From assembly GCF_022513585.1 (NCBI RefSeq), contig NZ_JAKWBF010000006.1, positions 62,001 to 126,000 on the forward strand: 64,000 nt of DNA. Direction: 5' to 3'. The notes beneath the pieces were generated by a model. The model worked only from the letters and a program-made list of their open reading frames with translations, did no database searches and was not told the origin of the DNA. The translations under genes were made by a program, and so were the position numbers. Positions 24,201 through 33,475 of the stretch are shown here, piece after piece. Numbering within the stretch: position 1 is the first letter of the stretch; every line of letters begins with the position of its first letter. Origin of the DNA: Gordonia gummivorans (GTDB lineage Bacteria; Actinomycetota; Actinomycetes; Mycobacteriales; Mycobacteriaceae).

Positions 24201-27194
24201 ATGGAGTTCAAGTTTGATCCCAAGCAGCCGTATCAGCAAGAAGCGATCGCCTCGGTGGTTGACCTGTTCGAGGGCCAGCCTGTAGACGCAGACGCACTAG
24301 AGATCAAGCTCGAGGGCACTTTGCCTACGCCCGGCGGTCAGCAGGCGCTCGACATTGCTGGAGAGGTCGGCGCAGTCGGTAACAACCTGTTGCTTGACGA
24401 CGAGGCGCTGCTGCAGAACTTGCAGGCGGTCCAGGACCGCAATGGTCTCGAAGTCGTGAGCGAACTCGCTGGTGACGCGCTCGACTTCGACATCGAAATG
24501 GAGACCGGAACGGGCAAGACGTACGTCTACCTTCGGACGATCTTCGAGCTCGCGCAGAAGTACAACTTCCGCAAGTTCGTGATCCTCGTGCCGAGCACTC
24601 CGATCAAAGAGGGCGTGACCACCAGTATCAAGCTGATGGCCAAGCACTTCCAGGATCTCTACGCCGAGCCGTTCGACGCCACCGTTTACAGCGGTTCGAG
24701 CGCCGAGGAAGTGCAGTCGTTCGCGACCAGTACGAGCGTTCAGATCATGGTGATGAGCATCCACGCACTCCGCGGTGACAAGAACTCCCGTGTCATTCAC
24801 CAGACCCGCGACAAGCTCAACGGACTACGCCCAATCGACTACTTGAAGGCCACCCACCCGGTCGTCATCATGGACGAACCGCAAAACATGGAATCGTTGC
24901 TTAGCCAGTCGGCGGTTGGGGAACTCGACCCGCTCTGCACACTGCGTTTTTCTGCCACGCATCGGAAGACCCGCAACGTCGTCTACCGACTTGACCCTGT
25001 GGATGCCCACGACCTCGGCCTCGTGAAGCAGATTGTTGTCGCAGAGGCAGTCCAGCAGGGCGCCGACGCTGCGCCGTATGTGAGGCTCGAACACGTTCGC
25101 AACGACAAAGGCTTCGTGGCGCGCATGGAGTTGGCCGTCCGCAAGGAATCCGACGGCTCGATCGAGCGCAAGTCCGTCAACGTCAAGAATGGTCAAGACC
25201 TCGCCGTAGTTACGAAGAACTCCGCCTATGAGGGCTGGCGTCTCAACGAACTCAGCATCGAACCAGAATCGGTTGAAATCTTTCCGCACGGGTGGTTGAA
25301 CGCGGGTGAGTCCATCGGCGGCTCAAACGACTCGATCTACCGCGAAATGATTCGAGAGACTATCCGCGAACACCTCCGCAAGGAGACGATGCTTCGTCCG
25401 CACGGCATCAAGGTGCTCAGTCTGTTCTTCGTCGACAAGGTCGCAAGTTTCCTCGGTGAGGGCTACGACAACAGCACCGCCAGTGGCGACTTCGTGAAGT
25501 GGTTCGACGAGCTGCTGGTTGAAGAGCGAGCTAAGAGCCGACAGTGGGCCGCGATACTTCCGCTCGACCCGGTGGACTATCGCCGTGCCTACTTCTCGGT
25601 CCTCAAGGGTAAGAAGGGTCAGAACGACACGTTCAAGGACACCAGTGGCACGACCAAGGCCGACGACGACGCCTACGAACTCATCATGCGCAACAAGGCG
25701 AAGCTGCTCGATCAAGACGAGCCGGTCCGCTTCATCTTCAGCCACTCTGCGCTGCGGGAAGGTTGGGACAACCCGAATGTCTTCCAGATCTGCGCGCTGC
25801 GCGAGATGGGCGAGGCCGCCGAGCGACGGCAGACGATCGGACGTGGACTTCGCCTGCCGGTCAACCAGTCGGGTGAACGCGTTCCTGATCAAGGTATCGC
25901 CCAGTTGACCGTTGTGGCCAATGAGTCGTATCGCGAGTTCGCCGACAGCCTCCAGAGGGAGTACCGCGAGTCCGGAGTCAGTATCGGCCTTGTCCGGGTG
26001 GGCGAGTTCGCCAAGATCATGACCGTCGACGACACGACTGGGGAAGAAAAGCGCCTCGGGTTTGCTGGGTCGAAGTTGATCTGGGACGAGCTGGTAGAGC
26101 GAAGCTTCCTCGACAAGGAAGGCAAGGTCACTGCCAACTTCCGCCCCGAGACGCTCGGGTTCACGCTCGGCCCCAAACCGGACTTCTTCTGGCCTCAGGA
26201 CGACATGATTCAGGTCATGCTCGACTGCCGAATCGAGCGCATGGTCAAGACCCAGCGCAAGCGCGTCGCGCGCAAGCTTAACAAGGAGATCTACACCTCC
26301 CCCTGGTTCGAGGATTTCTGGCGAACCATCTCCCAACGGACCACCTACAGGGTGTCACTCGATCGTGAACAGGTCATCGCGGAAGCAGTGGACAAGATCA
26401 AGGCTGAGCAGCCTATTCACCCGCTTCGTGTCCAGGTGACCCGTGCTGGCGTGAAGCTGGTTCGCGGTGGCACCAAGACCCGCGAGACCGCGACCCGCTC
26501 GGCCGAGCTCGCTGGGGCGTATCAACTGCCTGACATCATCAGCGAGCTGCAGGAAGCAACGTCTCTGACGCGCAAGACCCTGGTTGACGTGCTGACTCGT
26601 TCCGGCAAGCTGAACGAGTTCATCGGGAACCCGAACGACTTCATCGCCATGGTGAAGCGCCACCTCCTCAACGTCGTCGCTGCGTCCGTACAAGAGGGCG
26701 TGCAGTACGAGAAGGTCGGTGGATACGTCTACGAGCTCCGCGAGCTCCAGGCTGACGGCGCCGAAGCTCGCGACCTTTTCATGGACCGCGTCTATGAGGT
26801 CACATCGTTCGAGTCGAGCAACGCTAACGGCAAGACCGACTTTAACTACATCCAGATCGACTCCGACGGAGCCGAAGCACCTGAGCGAAAGTTCGCCGAG
26901 TTGCTCGACTCTCGCGAAGACGTGAAGTTCTTCATGAAGCTCCCCGGTAAGTTCAAGATCGAAACGCCGGTCGGTCCTTACAACCCGGACTGGGCGATCA
27001 TCAAGCAAGAAGATGGCGAGAACCGCATCTACATGATCCGCGAGACCAAGAGCACACTCGACGAGTCGAAGCGTCGCCCGACCGAGAACGCCAAGATCAA
27101 GGCGGCAGGTGAGCACTTCAAGCAGCTGGGCATCGGTTCTGCAGAAGTGTCTGGTTACGCCGTGAGCACGCCAGGGAACTGGAACCTTGGATGA
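24201..27194 (+). CDS. res: Type III restriction enzyme, Res helicase-endonuclease subunit
   Basis: 997 aa, normal for Res. ATPase motif I METGTGKTYVYL at about residue 100; motif II IMDEPQNMES at about 222; SATHRKT (motif III); REGWDNPNVFQ (motif V); RRQTIGRGLRLP (motif VI) at about 542. The C-terminal PD-(D/E)XK nuclease is seen as NPDWAII at about 929 and RETKST at about 948 (Asp and Glu-x-Lys present). It translocates or slides from two unmethylated sites and cuts nearby DNA. Only 3 bp separate it from mod. All catalytic signatures are intact, so the pair should be functional. Confidence 0.93.
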   Translation: MEFKFDPKQPYQQEAIASVVDLFEGQPVDADALEIKLEGTLPTPGGQQALDIAGEVGAVGNNLLLDDEALLQNLQAVQDRNGLEVVSELAGDALDFDIEMETGTGKTYVYLRTIFELAQKYNFRKFVILVPSTPIKEGVTTSIKLMAKHFQDLYAEPFDATVYSGSSAEEVQSFATSTSVQIMVMSIHALRGDKNSRVIHQTRDKLNGLRPIDYLKATHPVVIMDEPQNMESLLSQSAVGELDPLCTLRFSATHRKTRNVVYRLDPVDAHDLGLVKQIVVAEAVQQGADAAPYVRLEHVRNDKGFVARMELAVRKESDGSIERKSVNVKNGQDLAVVTKNSAYEGWRLNELSIEPESVEIFPHGWLNAGESIGGSNDSIYREMIRETIREHLRKETMLRPHGIKVLSLFFVDKVASFLGEGYDNSTASGDFVKWFDELLVEERAKSRQWAAILPLDPVDYRRAYFSVLKGKKGQNDTFKDTSGTTKADDDAYELIMRNKAKLLDQDEPVRFIFSHSALREGWDNPNVFQICALREMGEAAERRQTIGRGLRLPVNQSGERVPDQGIAQLTVVANESYREFADSLQREYRESGVSIGLVRVGEFAKIMTVDDTTGEEKRLGFAGSKLIWDELVERSFLDKEGKVTANFRPETLGFTLGPKPDFFWPQDDMIQVMLDCRIERMVKTQRKRVARKLNKEIYTSPWFEDFWRTISQRTTYRVSLDREQVIAEAVDKIKAEQPIHPLRVQVTRAGVKLVRGGTKTRETATRSAELAGAYQLPDIISELQEATSLTRKTLVDVLTRSGKLNEFIGNPNDFIAMVKRHLLNVVAASVQEGVQYEKVGGYVYELRELQADGAEARDLFMDRVYEVTSFESSNANGKTDFNYIQIDSDGAEAPERKFAELLDSREDVKFFMKLPGKFKIETPVGPYNPDWAIIKQEDGENRIYMIRETKSTLDESKRRPTENAKIKAAGEHFKQLGIGSAEVSGYAVSTPGNWNLG

Positions 27195-27275
27195 GCAGTG
27201 ACATCCACTTTCCACAGATGTTCGGATTGTGTGCCGGTGGCGCTTGTTCGATGTCTTGTCGTCGTAGATTCTTCC

Positions 27276-27293
27276 TGCTCGAACACTCGAGCA
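27276..27293. promoter_or_regulatory. Short perfect inverted repeat in the res-addB-like gap
   Basis: TGCTCGA-ACAC-TCGAGCA forms a 7-bp stem with a 4-base loop inside the 200-bp space between res and the AddB-like gene. It could be an operator or a weak terminator; there is no U-tract. The surrounding 27198-27398 stretch is otherwise open in one frame but has non-coding-like third positions. Confidence 0.35.
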
Positions 27294-27394
27294 ACAGAGT
27301 CCAACAACGACTGGACCAACTCCGAAGGGCTCACCTCACAGCAACTTCTCACGGTGCGTGATTGCCCCTCGGACCAACCCGGAATGATGTCCCC

Positions 27395-30190
27395 ATGACC
27401 ACGCAGCTCGGCCAACTTCCCGGTGCCGTCGCCGAGGCGAAAGCAGGCAACCCGCTGGCCTCGGTCACCATCGTCGTGCCCAGTGTCGGCGCCGGCCGAG
27501 ACGTTCTGCACCACCTCGCGCGCACGCGGACGGTCGCGAACATCGAGGTCCTCACTGTTCCGCGGCTGGTCAGCAAATGCGCAGCTCCGGTTCTCGCGCC
27601 GCGGGAGGCGTTACCGTATCCGCTACTCGAAGCGGCTATTCAGCGCGTCCTCGCCGAAGAACCAGGCCTGTTTCGCGATGTTGCAGAGGAGCCGATTACC
27701 GCTCAGGCGCTCGCGGGCGCTGCATGGGAACTCACCGCGCTGGGGCAGCCCGCGATGGAGTCCCCGACGCCGTTGGTCGCAGACCTGCTCCGCGTATACC
27801 GCATCGTGGTCGAGCGACTCTCGGACCGCTATTACCTCCAGCACGAGGCATTCACGGCCGCGGGTCAGAACACTCGCGCCCCTGGCTCGCTCATCCTGTA
27901 CTGCTTGCGGCCGACCGCGGCGGCCGAGCGGGCATTCATCAGTCGCCTGCATCCGGTCGCCGTCGTCGAGGCCGAACCAACGGTCACTCCGACCCAGGTC
28001 GTCCATACTTCCGACGCCGACGACGAGGTACGTGCAATCGTTCGGCTTGTCCGCAAGCGTCTCGCCAATGGCGTTCCAGGCCATCGGATCGGAATCTTCT
28101 ATCCTGCCGACGACCCCTACCTGCCGCTCTTGCACGAGCATCTCTCCGCCGGCCACATTGGCTTCACGGCGCCCGCGTGCCACACCCTTGTCGACCGCCC
28201 TGCCGGTCGGGCGCTGCTCGGCCTTCTCGAACTCGACCACGAGAAGATGCCACGTCGCGAACTATTCACGCTCCTTGCTGAGGGCGCACTTCGACGCCCC
28301 GAGGTCAACGACCAGCCCATTTCGCAGCATCGCCTCGAAATTCTCACTCGGCGTGACGAACCCATCGTCGGCGGTAGCGACTGGCAACGACTCACGCAGG
28401 TCGGTGCCCACGAAAAGCACCACCCCGCAGCCGTCGCGGTCCACACCTACATCAAGCAACTCCAATCGCAATTAGAAAATATCGTGGCCTCGCCAACCTG
28501 GGAAGCTGTCGCCCGCGAACTCGGCACCCTCATTGAGACCCAGTTCCGCACACCGGCTTCCGACATCGCGATCACCGACCTCCGAACCATCCGCGCCGAT
28601 TGCGCCGACCTCGCCCATATGGATGGCATCGCACCGCCACTTAACGGTGCCCGGGTGCTCGATGCCGTGGCGGTTCGACTGCGCGCCCATCGCGGCACGC
28701 ACGGGACGTCTGGCGAGGGCGTGACGGTGGCACCTATAGCAGTGGCTGCGGGCCGCGACCTAGACGTCAGCATCGTCGTTGGCGCCGCCGAAGGATTGGT
28801 GCCGCAACCGCGCCGCGATGACCCGCTGCTCCCACCCGAACTGGTGGGTATCTCCGCCCGGGATCACATCCAGGCGCAGTACCACGCTTTCGCGAGCGCC
28901 GTCAGCGCCGGTCACAACGAACGGATAGTCAGCTTCCCACGTGGCAACCTCCGTGGCGGTGCCGAGAAAGTGCCCTCGCGCTGGCTCATCCCGGCCCTCG
29001 CCAACCTGTCCAACCGCGACGTTGACGTTGTGCGTTGGCAACAGCAAACCGCAGGTGTGTCGACAATCGTGGCGGTCGAGTCTTTTGATGTCGCAGCGCA
29101 GCGAGCCGACGACCGCATCGGAGCTTCGGCAGCATCCGAAACCGAATGGTGTCTCCGGGAACTCGCGTCTGTTCCAGCCAACCGACGACGCGGCACCCTC
29201 AATGATCCGACAATCAACCTTGGTATGGAGATGCGCAGTGACCGCCTCAACGGTCGATTCACTCGCTTCAACGGAAACCTTGGGTCAGTCCGCGAACTGA
29301 TCACTACCTTCGATCATCCGGTCTCGCCGACCGGACTTGAGCAATGGGTCGCAAGCCCGTATCAGTACTTCCTGGAACACATTCTGCGGTTGCAAGCGCT
29401 CGATGACCCCGACGAAATCGCACAGATCGACGCGCTGACACGAGGAACCCTGATCCACAAGATCCTCGAACGCTACGTCCTCGACACCATCGAGGGCGCA
29501 CAACTGGACTACCGTCGCCTGAATCAGATCGCCCAGGACCTCCTCGACGAAGCCCAAGCCAACAGCCCTGGGTGGCTTGAACAACTCTGGGCCAAAGACC
29601 GCGGAGTCATCACACGCGACCTCGCTGACTGGTATCACCACGACACAGACGATCACATCGCCGGCTGGCGCCCCACCGCCGCCGAACGCGACTTCGGCAC
29701 CGAACACGACGTGCCATTGAACCTGTCCAGCAGTGTCATCCGATTCCGCGGGCAAATCGACCGCATCGACAAGCACGCCGACGGGCGCATCCGGGTCACC
29801 GACTACAAGACCGGAAAAGCCGACAAGTACCGCGACCTCTGCGACGACACCCCGACCAACAGTGGCTTGCAGTTCCAGTTGCCGGTCTATGGGATCCTCG
29901 CACGCACGCTGGGCGACAACGTCGAAGCGCGCTACTGGTTCGTTACCGCCAAGGGGCAGTTCAAATCCATAGGCTATGCAGTGACCGATGACGTGATCGG
30001 GACACTCGCAGCTGACATGGAATTGGTCTACCGCCACATCACCGCCGGACACTTTCCGCCGAAAATCGAAGACACTCACTGGGAACTGCCGGTCGTCGAC
30101 CTTCTTGGCCGTGCCGGGTTGCGCCGCGCCTGGGCGAACCTGGAGAACGTCGATGACCTCGCCGACTACCTCGCGAAGTATGGAGGCTGA
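27395..30190 (+). CDS. AddB-like PD-(D/E)XK nuclease
   Basis: About 931 aa from ATG 27395 (MTTQLGQLPG); an upstream in-frame ATG at 27362 is less likely. The N-terminal part follows AddB/RecC-type inactive helicase folds; a functional Walker A is missing (VPSVGAGRDVLHH). The C-terminal nuclease has FRGQIDRID at about residue 785 and VTDYKTGKADKY at about 800. In AddB the nuclease is stapled by a 4Fe-4S cluster whose first Cys lies in a motif like 'CPYRFF'; here the equivalent reads VASPYQYFLEH with no Cys, and no Cys cluster is seen at the C-terminus. Two bases separate its stop from the AddA-like gene, so they form a complex. Confidence 0.85.
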   Translation: MTTQLGQLPGAVAEAKAGNPLASVTIVVPSVGAGRDVLHHLARTRTVANIEVLTVPRLVSKCAAPVLAPREALPYPLLEAAIQRVLAEEPGLFRDVAEEPITAQALAGAAWELTALGQPAMESPTPLVADLLRVYRIVVERLSDRYYLQHEAFTAAGQNTRAPGSLILYCLRPTAAAERAFISRLHPVAVVEAEPTVTPTQVVHTSDADDEVRAIVRLVRKRLANGVPGHRIGIFYPADDPYLPLLHEHLSAGHIGFTAPACHTLVDRPAGRALLGLLELDHEKMPRRELFTLLAEGALRRPEVNDQPISQHRLEILTRRDEPIVGGSDWQRLTQVGAHEKHHPAAVAVHTYIKQLQSQLENIVASPTWEAVARELGTLIETQFRTPASDIAITDLRTIRADCADLAHMDGIAPPLNGARVLDAVAVRLRAHRGTHGTSGEGVTVAPIAVAAGRDLDVSIVVGAAEGLVPQPRRDDPLLPPELVGISARDHIQAQYHAFASAVSAGHNERIVSFPRGNLRGGAEKVPSRWLIPALANLSNRDVDVVRWQQQTAGVSTIVAVESFDVAAQRADDRIGASAASETEWCLRELASVPANRRRGTLNDPTINLGMEMRSDRLNGRFTRFNGNLGSVRELITTFDHPVSPTGLEQWVASPYQYFLEHILRLQALDDPDEIAQIDALTRGTLIHKILERYVLDTIEGAQLDYRRLNQIAQDLLDEAQANSPGWLEQLWAKDRGVITRDLADWYHHDTDDHIAGWRPTAAERDFGTEHDVPLNLSSSVIRFRGQIDRIDKHADGRIRVTDYKTGKADKYRDLCDDTPTNSGLQFQLPVYGILARTLGDNVEARYWFVTAKGQFKSIGYAVTDDVIGTLAADMELVYRHITAGHFPPKIEDTHWELPVVDLLGRAGLRRAWANLENVDDLADYLAKYGG

Positions 30191-30192
30191 GC

Positions 30193-33100
30193 ATGACCAC
30201 CTTCGCCCTTGCTGACCAGGCAGCCCGTAACCGGATCACCACCGAGACCGCTACGACGTTGTTCGTCGAAGCCGGTGCGGGCAGCGGGAAAACGCATTCG
30301 CTGGTCAATCGAATTTGTCAACTGGTGCTGCACGATGGAGTCGAACTCGACGCGATCACCGCCATCACCTTCACAGAGAAGGCCGCGGCCGAATTGCGTG
30401 AACGCGTCCGCGTCGAACTGGCGAAGCACGATTCAGACTTGGCGCGAACAGCTCTCGAGCAGATCGACACCGCGGCCATCGGAACATTGCATGCCTTCGC
30501 GGCCCGCATCATCGGCGAGCATCCACTCGAAGCTGGGGTACCGCCACGCATCGCCGTGGTCGACGCGATGGGATCGCAGCTGTCCTTCGAACGGCGCTGG
30601 CGACGCATGCGGACGAGGCTGTTCACCGACGAAGCGCCACCGATGCTCGTCGACGCGATGGGCATCGTCATGGCGACGGGCGCCTCGCTCGACCAGATCC
30701 GTGGACTCGCCGACGCGCTTGACCGTAACTGGGATCGGCTGACTCTCGACGACAACCCGCTAGGCATTGCATCCGCCGACATCGACCGAATCCTCTGGGA
30801 AGCCGACGACATCGTAAGCTCGCTCGATGACTGCCTAGACGTGAGCGACAAGCTCGCCGCGAAGCTTGAGGAACTCCGCGAATGGCGAATCCTCGTCGCA
30901 GCGGAACGTGATGCGACGGGCTGGATTCCGATGGTTCGCCTATGCCCTGGACCGGGCAGCGGCGGTGCCAAAGACAACTGGGTCGGCGGCGCCAAGCGGG
31001 TCAAAGAGATCAAAGCCCGGATCAAAGAGTTGCGCGATGAGATCTGCCCCGAAGTGGTCGGCTCCTACATTGACGGAGCCATCCGGGTCGTCGTCCGCCA
31101 TATCGCGGAGATCGTTGTCGACGAAGCCGCCCAACGTCGGCGCAGCGGCCAACTCGAATTCCATGACCTGCTTGTCCTTGCCCGCGACGTCCTCGGTTTC
31201 CCCGACGTCGCCGCCGCAGCTCATAGCCGCTACCAGCGAGTGTTGCTGGACGAATTCCAAGACACCGACCCACTGCAGCTGGAATTGGCCCAACGCATTG
31301 TCGCCGGCAGAGACGAATCCGGGCGCTTATTCACCGTCGGTGATCCCAAGCAGTCGATCTACCGTTTCCGTCGTGCCGACATCACCGCCTACATGCGCGC
31401 CCGCGACCACGCGCCCGCGGCCGACATCGTTCAGCTGACCACCAACTTCCGATCGACGCTACCTGTTATCGATTGGGTCAACAGAGTATTCGGTTCGCTG
31501 ATCGTCCCCTCCGCGGGAGTTCAACCCGACTACACACCACTCGATGCCGCGCCCGGACGGCCATCTTGGGACTTCATTTGGGGACCAACCCCATTCGTCT
31601 TCCCCGACAGCGACGAGCCGGTCGCTGACGAGCAATCGCTCTCGGTCGCTGAGGCCACCCGTGCCCGCGAATCCCGGGACGTAGCACGCATCATCGCCAC
31701 CGCCGTCGAACATCGCTGGTGCAAAGAAACACTCAACGGCGAGGACTATAAGCACACGCCACTGCAGTGGAAAGACGTGTGCATCCTCATCCCGTCACGG
31801 GCGATATTGCCGTTTCTGGAGAAGAGTCTCGACGCAGCGGGTATCGAGTTTCGGTCTGAGGCGTCGAGCCTGGTGTACTCCACGCAAGAAGTGCACGACT
31901 TGCTCCTCGTGTGCCGAGCGTTGTCCAACAGCGCCGACGAGGCCGCGCTCGTCGGCGCTCTCCGCACGCCGTTGTTCGGGTGTGGGGACGACGACCTGCT
32001 TCGTTGGAAGGCCGCCGACGGCCGATGGCGCATCTTCACCGATCTTCCCCTCGGACTGGATGACTCACCAGTCGCGGCGGCATTCACCTACTTGCGGGGC
32101 GTGGCTTTCGAGCTTGGCAATCTGAATCCGGCCGCGCTGCTCAGCCGGATCGCAACCGATCGACGGGTGTTCGAGGTGTCGATGGACTCGCCCCGACACC
32201 GCGACGTCTGGCGCCGATTGCGCTTTGTGATCGACCAGGCCCGAGCGTGGTACGCCGAAGATCGCGGATCGTTGCGTGACTACATTGATTGGGCCTCCAC
32301 CCAGGCCGACGAGAATGCACGTGTCGCCGAGACGGTACTCCCGGAGATCGGTGTGAATGCTGTGCGTATCATGACAATTCACGCGGCCAAGGGTCTGCAG
32401 TTCCCGATGGTCATCGTTGCGGGCATGAGTGGTGGGTTCCGCACTCAACCCGAATCGGTGCTGTGGGACGAGAACGACACACTGCAAGCCTGCATCTCCG
32501 CATCCGCGACCTCCGCCGGCTACGACGATGCTGCCGATGCGGAGAAGATCCACGCAGAGGCGGAGAAGATCCGGTTGCTGTATGTCGCGTGCACACGCGC
32601 CGAAAGCCATCTGGCGGTGTCGGGGTATGTGGGCAAGCGCGGAAGGTCGTGGGGTGAAACGTTGGCGCCCGGCCTCGATGGCCTGCAGAACCAGGTGCCC
32701 GACCTCGTCGAACCGGAGCGCCGCGACGACGAGGAAGTCGGTCAGGAGGCGCGGCAGTCGTGGGCTGCGTGGTTGGCAGAGACTGCAGCTATCGAGTCTG
32801 CGTCGTCGGTGAGAGCGTCGTACTCGGCGACCAGGATCGCGCACGGCGAAGACGAGACTGTGGAGTCGATTCTTCGGAGCTACCGCGATGCGGGTCTGTT
32901 GACGGCGGCTGCGTCGCCCGAAAGGGTGGCTGGCGGAACTGACAGCGCTGACCACGGCACAACACTGGGAACCGCACTTCATGCCGTACTGGAGAGCGTC
33001 AGGTTCGATGCTGACCCGCAGCTTGTCGATCAGACGGCGCGCGCGGCCGCATCGGCCGCCGCCATGGTAGATGTCGAGCGATTCGTCGCTCTCGTCCAGT

Positions 33101-33426
33101 CCGCGTTGGCATCTGAACCTGTTCGACGTTCCGCGGAACGTGAGCATTGGCGCGAGATGCAGCTAGCCGGGGTCGGCCCTGATGGCGAGACCGTTGTCGA
33201 AGGCATCGCCGACCTGATCTACCGCGACGACGACGGGTCCCTGGTGATCGTCGACTACAAGACTGATGTCGGGGTGGCCGAGGCGACGTTGGAAGCGTAT
33301 TGGACACAGCTTTCCATCTACGCTGACCTGCTCAGGCGTGCGACGGGGGAGCAAGTGTCGAGGCTCGAGTTAGTGTTCTGTCGAGTGGGGGATGCATCGG
33401 TCCTCGCACGGACCATCAGCAAGTGA
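30193..33426 (+). CDS. AddA/RecB-like UvrD-family helicase-nuclease
   Basis: 1077 aa. SF1A motifs in order: EAGAGSGKTHSL at about residue 26, ITFTEKAAAELRERV, LLDEFQDTDPLQ at about 351, GDPKQSIYRFRRAD, LTTNFRST, TIHAAKGLQFP and YVACTRAES. The C-terminal RecB-type nuclease shows EGIADLIY and IVDYKTD at about 1018 with the downstream QLSIYADLL helix. It unwinds from DNA ends and degrades. With the AddB-like partner (ATG two bases after that stop, behind GGAGG) it forms a two-subunit machine. This differs from mycobacterial AdnAB, where both subunits carry motor domains, so I regard it as an island-associated AddAB relative. Confidence 0.88.
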   Translation: MTTFALADQAARNRITTETATTLFVEAGAGSGKTHSLVNRICQLVLHDGVELDAITAITFTEKAAAELRERVRVELAKHDSDLARTALEQIDTAAIGTLHAFAARIIGEHPLEAGVPPRIAVVDAMGSQLSFERRWRRMRTRLFTDEAPPMLVDAMGIVMATGASLDQIRGLADALDRNWDRLTLDDNPLGIASADIDRILWEADDIVSSLDDCLDVSDKLAAKLEELREWRILVAAERDATGWIPMVRLCPGPGSGGAKDNWVGGAKRVKEIKARIKELRDEICPEVVGSYIDGAIRVVVRHIAEIVVDEAAQRRRSGQLEFHDLLVLARDVLGFPDVAAAAHSRYQRVLLDEFQDTDPLQLELAQRIVAGRDESGRLFTVGDPKQSIYRFRRADITAYMRARDHAPAADIVQLTTNFRSTLPVIDWVNRVFGSLIVPSAGVQPDYTPLDAAPGRPSWDFIWGPTPFVFPDSDEPVADEQSLSVAEATRARESRDVARIIATAVEHRWCKETLNGEDYKHTPLQWKDVCILIPSRAILPFLEKSLDAAGIEFRSEASSLVYSTQEVHDLLLVCRALSNSADEAALVGALRTPLFGCGDDDLLRWKAADGRWRIFTDLPLGLDDSPVAAAFTYLRGVAFELGNLNPAALLSRIATDRRVFEVSMDSPRHRDVWRRLRFVIDQARAWYAEDRGSLRDYIDWASTQADENARVAETVLPEIGVNAVRIMTIHAAKGLQFPMVIVAGMSGGFRTQPESVLWDENDTLQACISASATSAGYDDAADAEKIHAEAEKIRLLYVACTRAESHLAVSGYVGKRGRSWGETLAPGLDGLQNQVPDLVEPERRDDEEVGQEARQSWAAWLAETAAIESASSVRASYSATRIAHGEDETVESILRSYRDAGLLTAAASPERVAGGTDSADHGTTLGTALHAVLESVRFDADPQLVDQTARAAASAAAMVDVERFVALVQSALASEPVRRSAEREHWREMQLAGVGPDGETVVEGIADLIYRDDDGSLVIVDYKTDVGVAEATLEAYWTQLSIYADLLRRATGEQVSRLELVFCRVGDASVLARTISK

Positions 33427-33463
33427 GCCCGGGCGATCAACCTTTTTGCGGAACCGGTACCCC

Positions 33464-33469
33464 TAGACT
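33464..33469 (+). promoter_or_regulatory. -10 box (TAGACT) for a leaderless transcript
   Basis: TAGACT fits TAnnnT and lies six bases before the ATG at 33476, so the transcript should start at the start codon. This separates the following two genes from the AddAB-like pair. Confidence 0.55.
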
Positions 33470-33475
33470 GACGGC

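Noticed and set aside
24297..24800. Antisense ORF at the start of res
   Set aside because: Purely antisense and low in complexity.
25323..26336. Long minus-strand ORFs opposite res, SNF2 and the AddA-like gene (also 21287-22234 and 32065-33147)
   Set aside because: They lie wholly antisense to genes with complete family motifs, have no ribosome sites and no recognisable domains.
27198..27398. 66-codon plus-strand ORF between res and the AddB-like gene, ending in ATGA
   Set aside because: Third codon positions are only weakly GC-rich and the peptide is Cys/Ser-rich without a pattern; kept only as intergenic sequence.
27395..33426. Housekeeping AdnAB
   Set aside because: AdnA and AdnB both carry helicase motors; here one subunit lacks a Walker A, fitting AddB-type instead.
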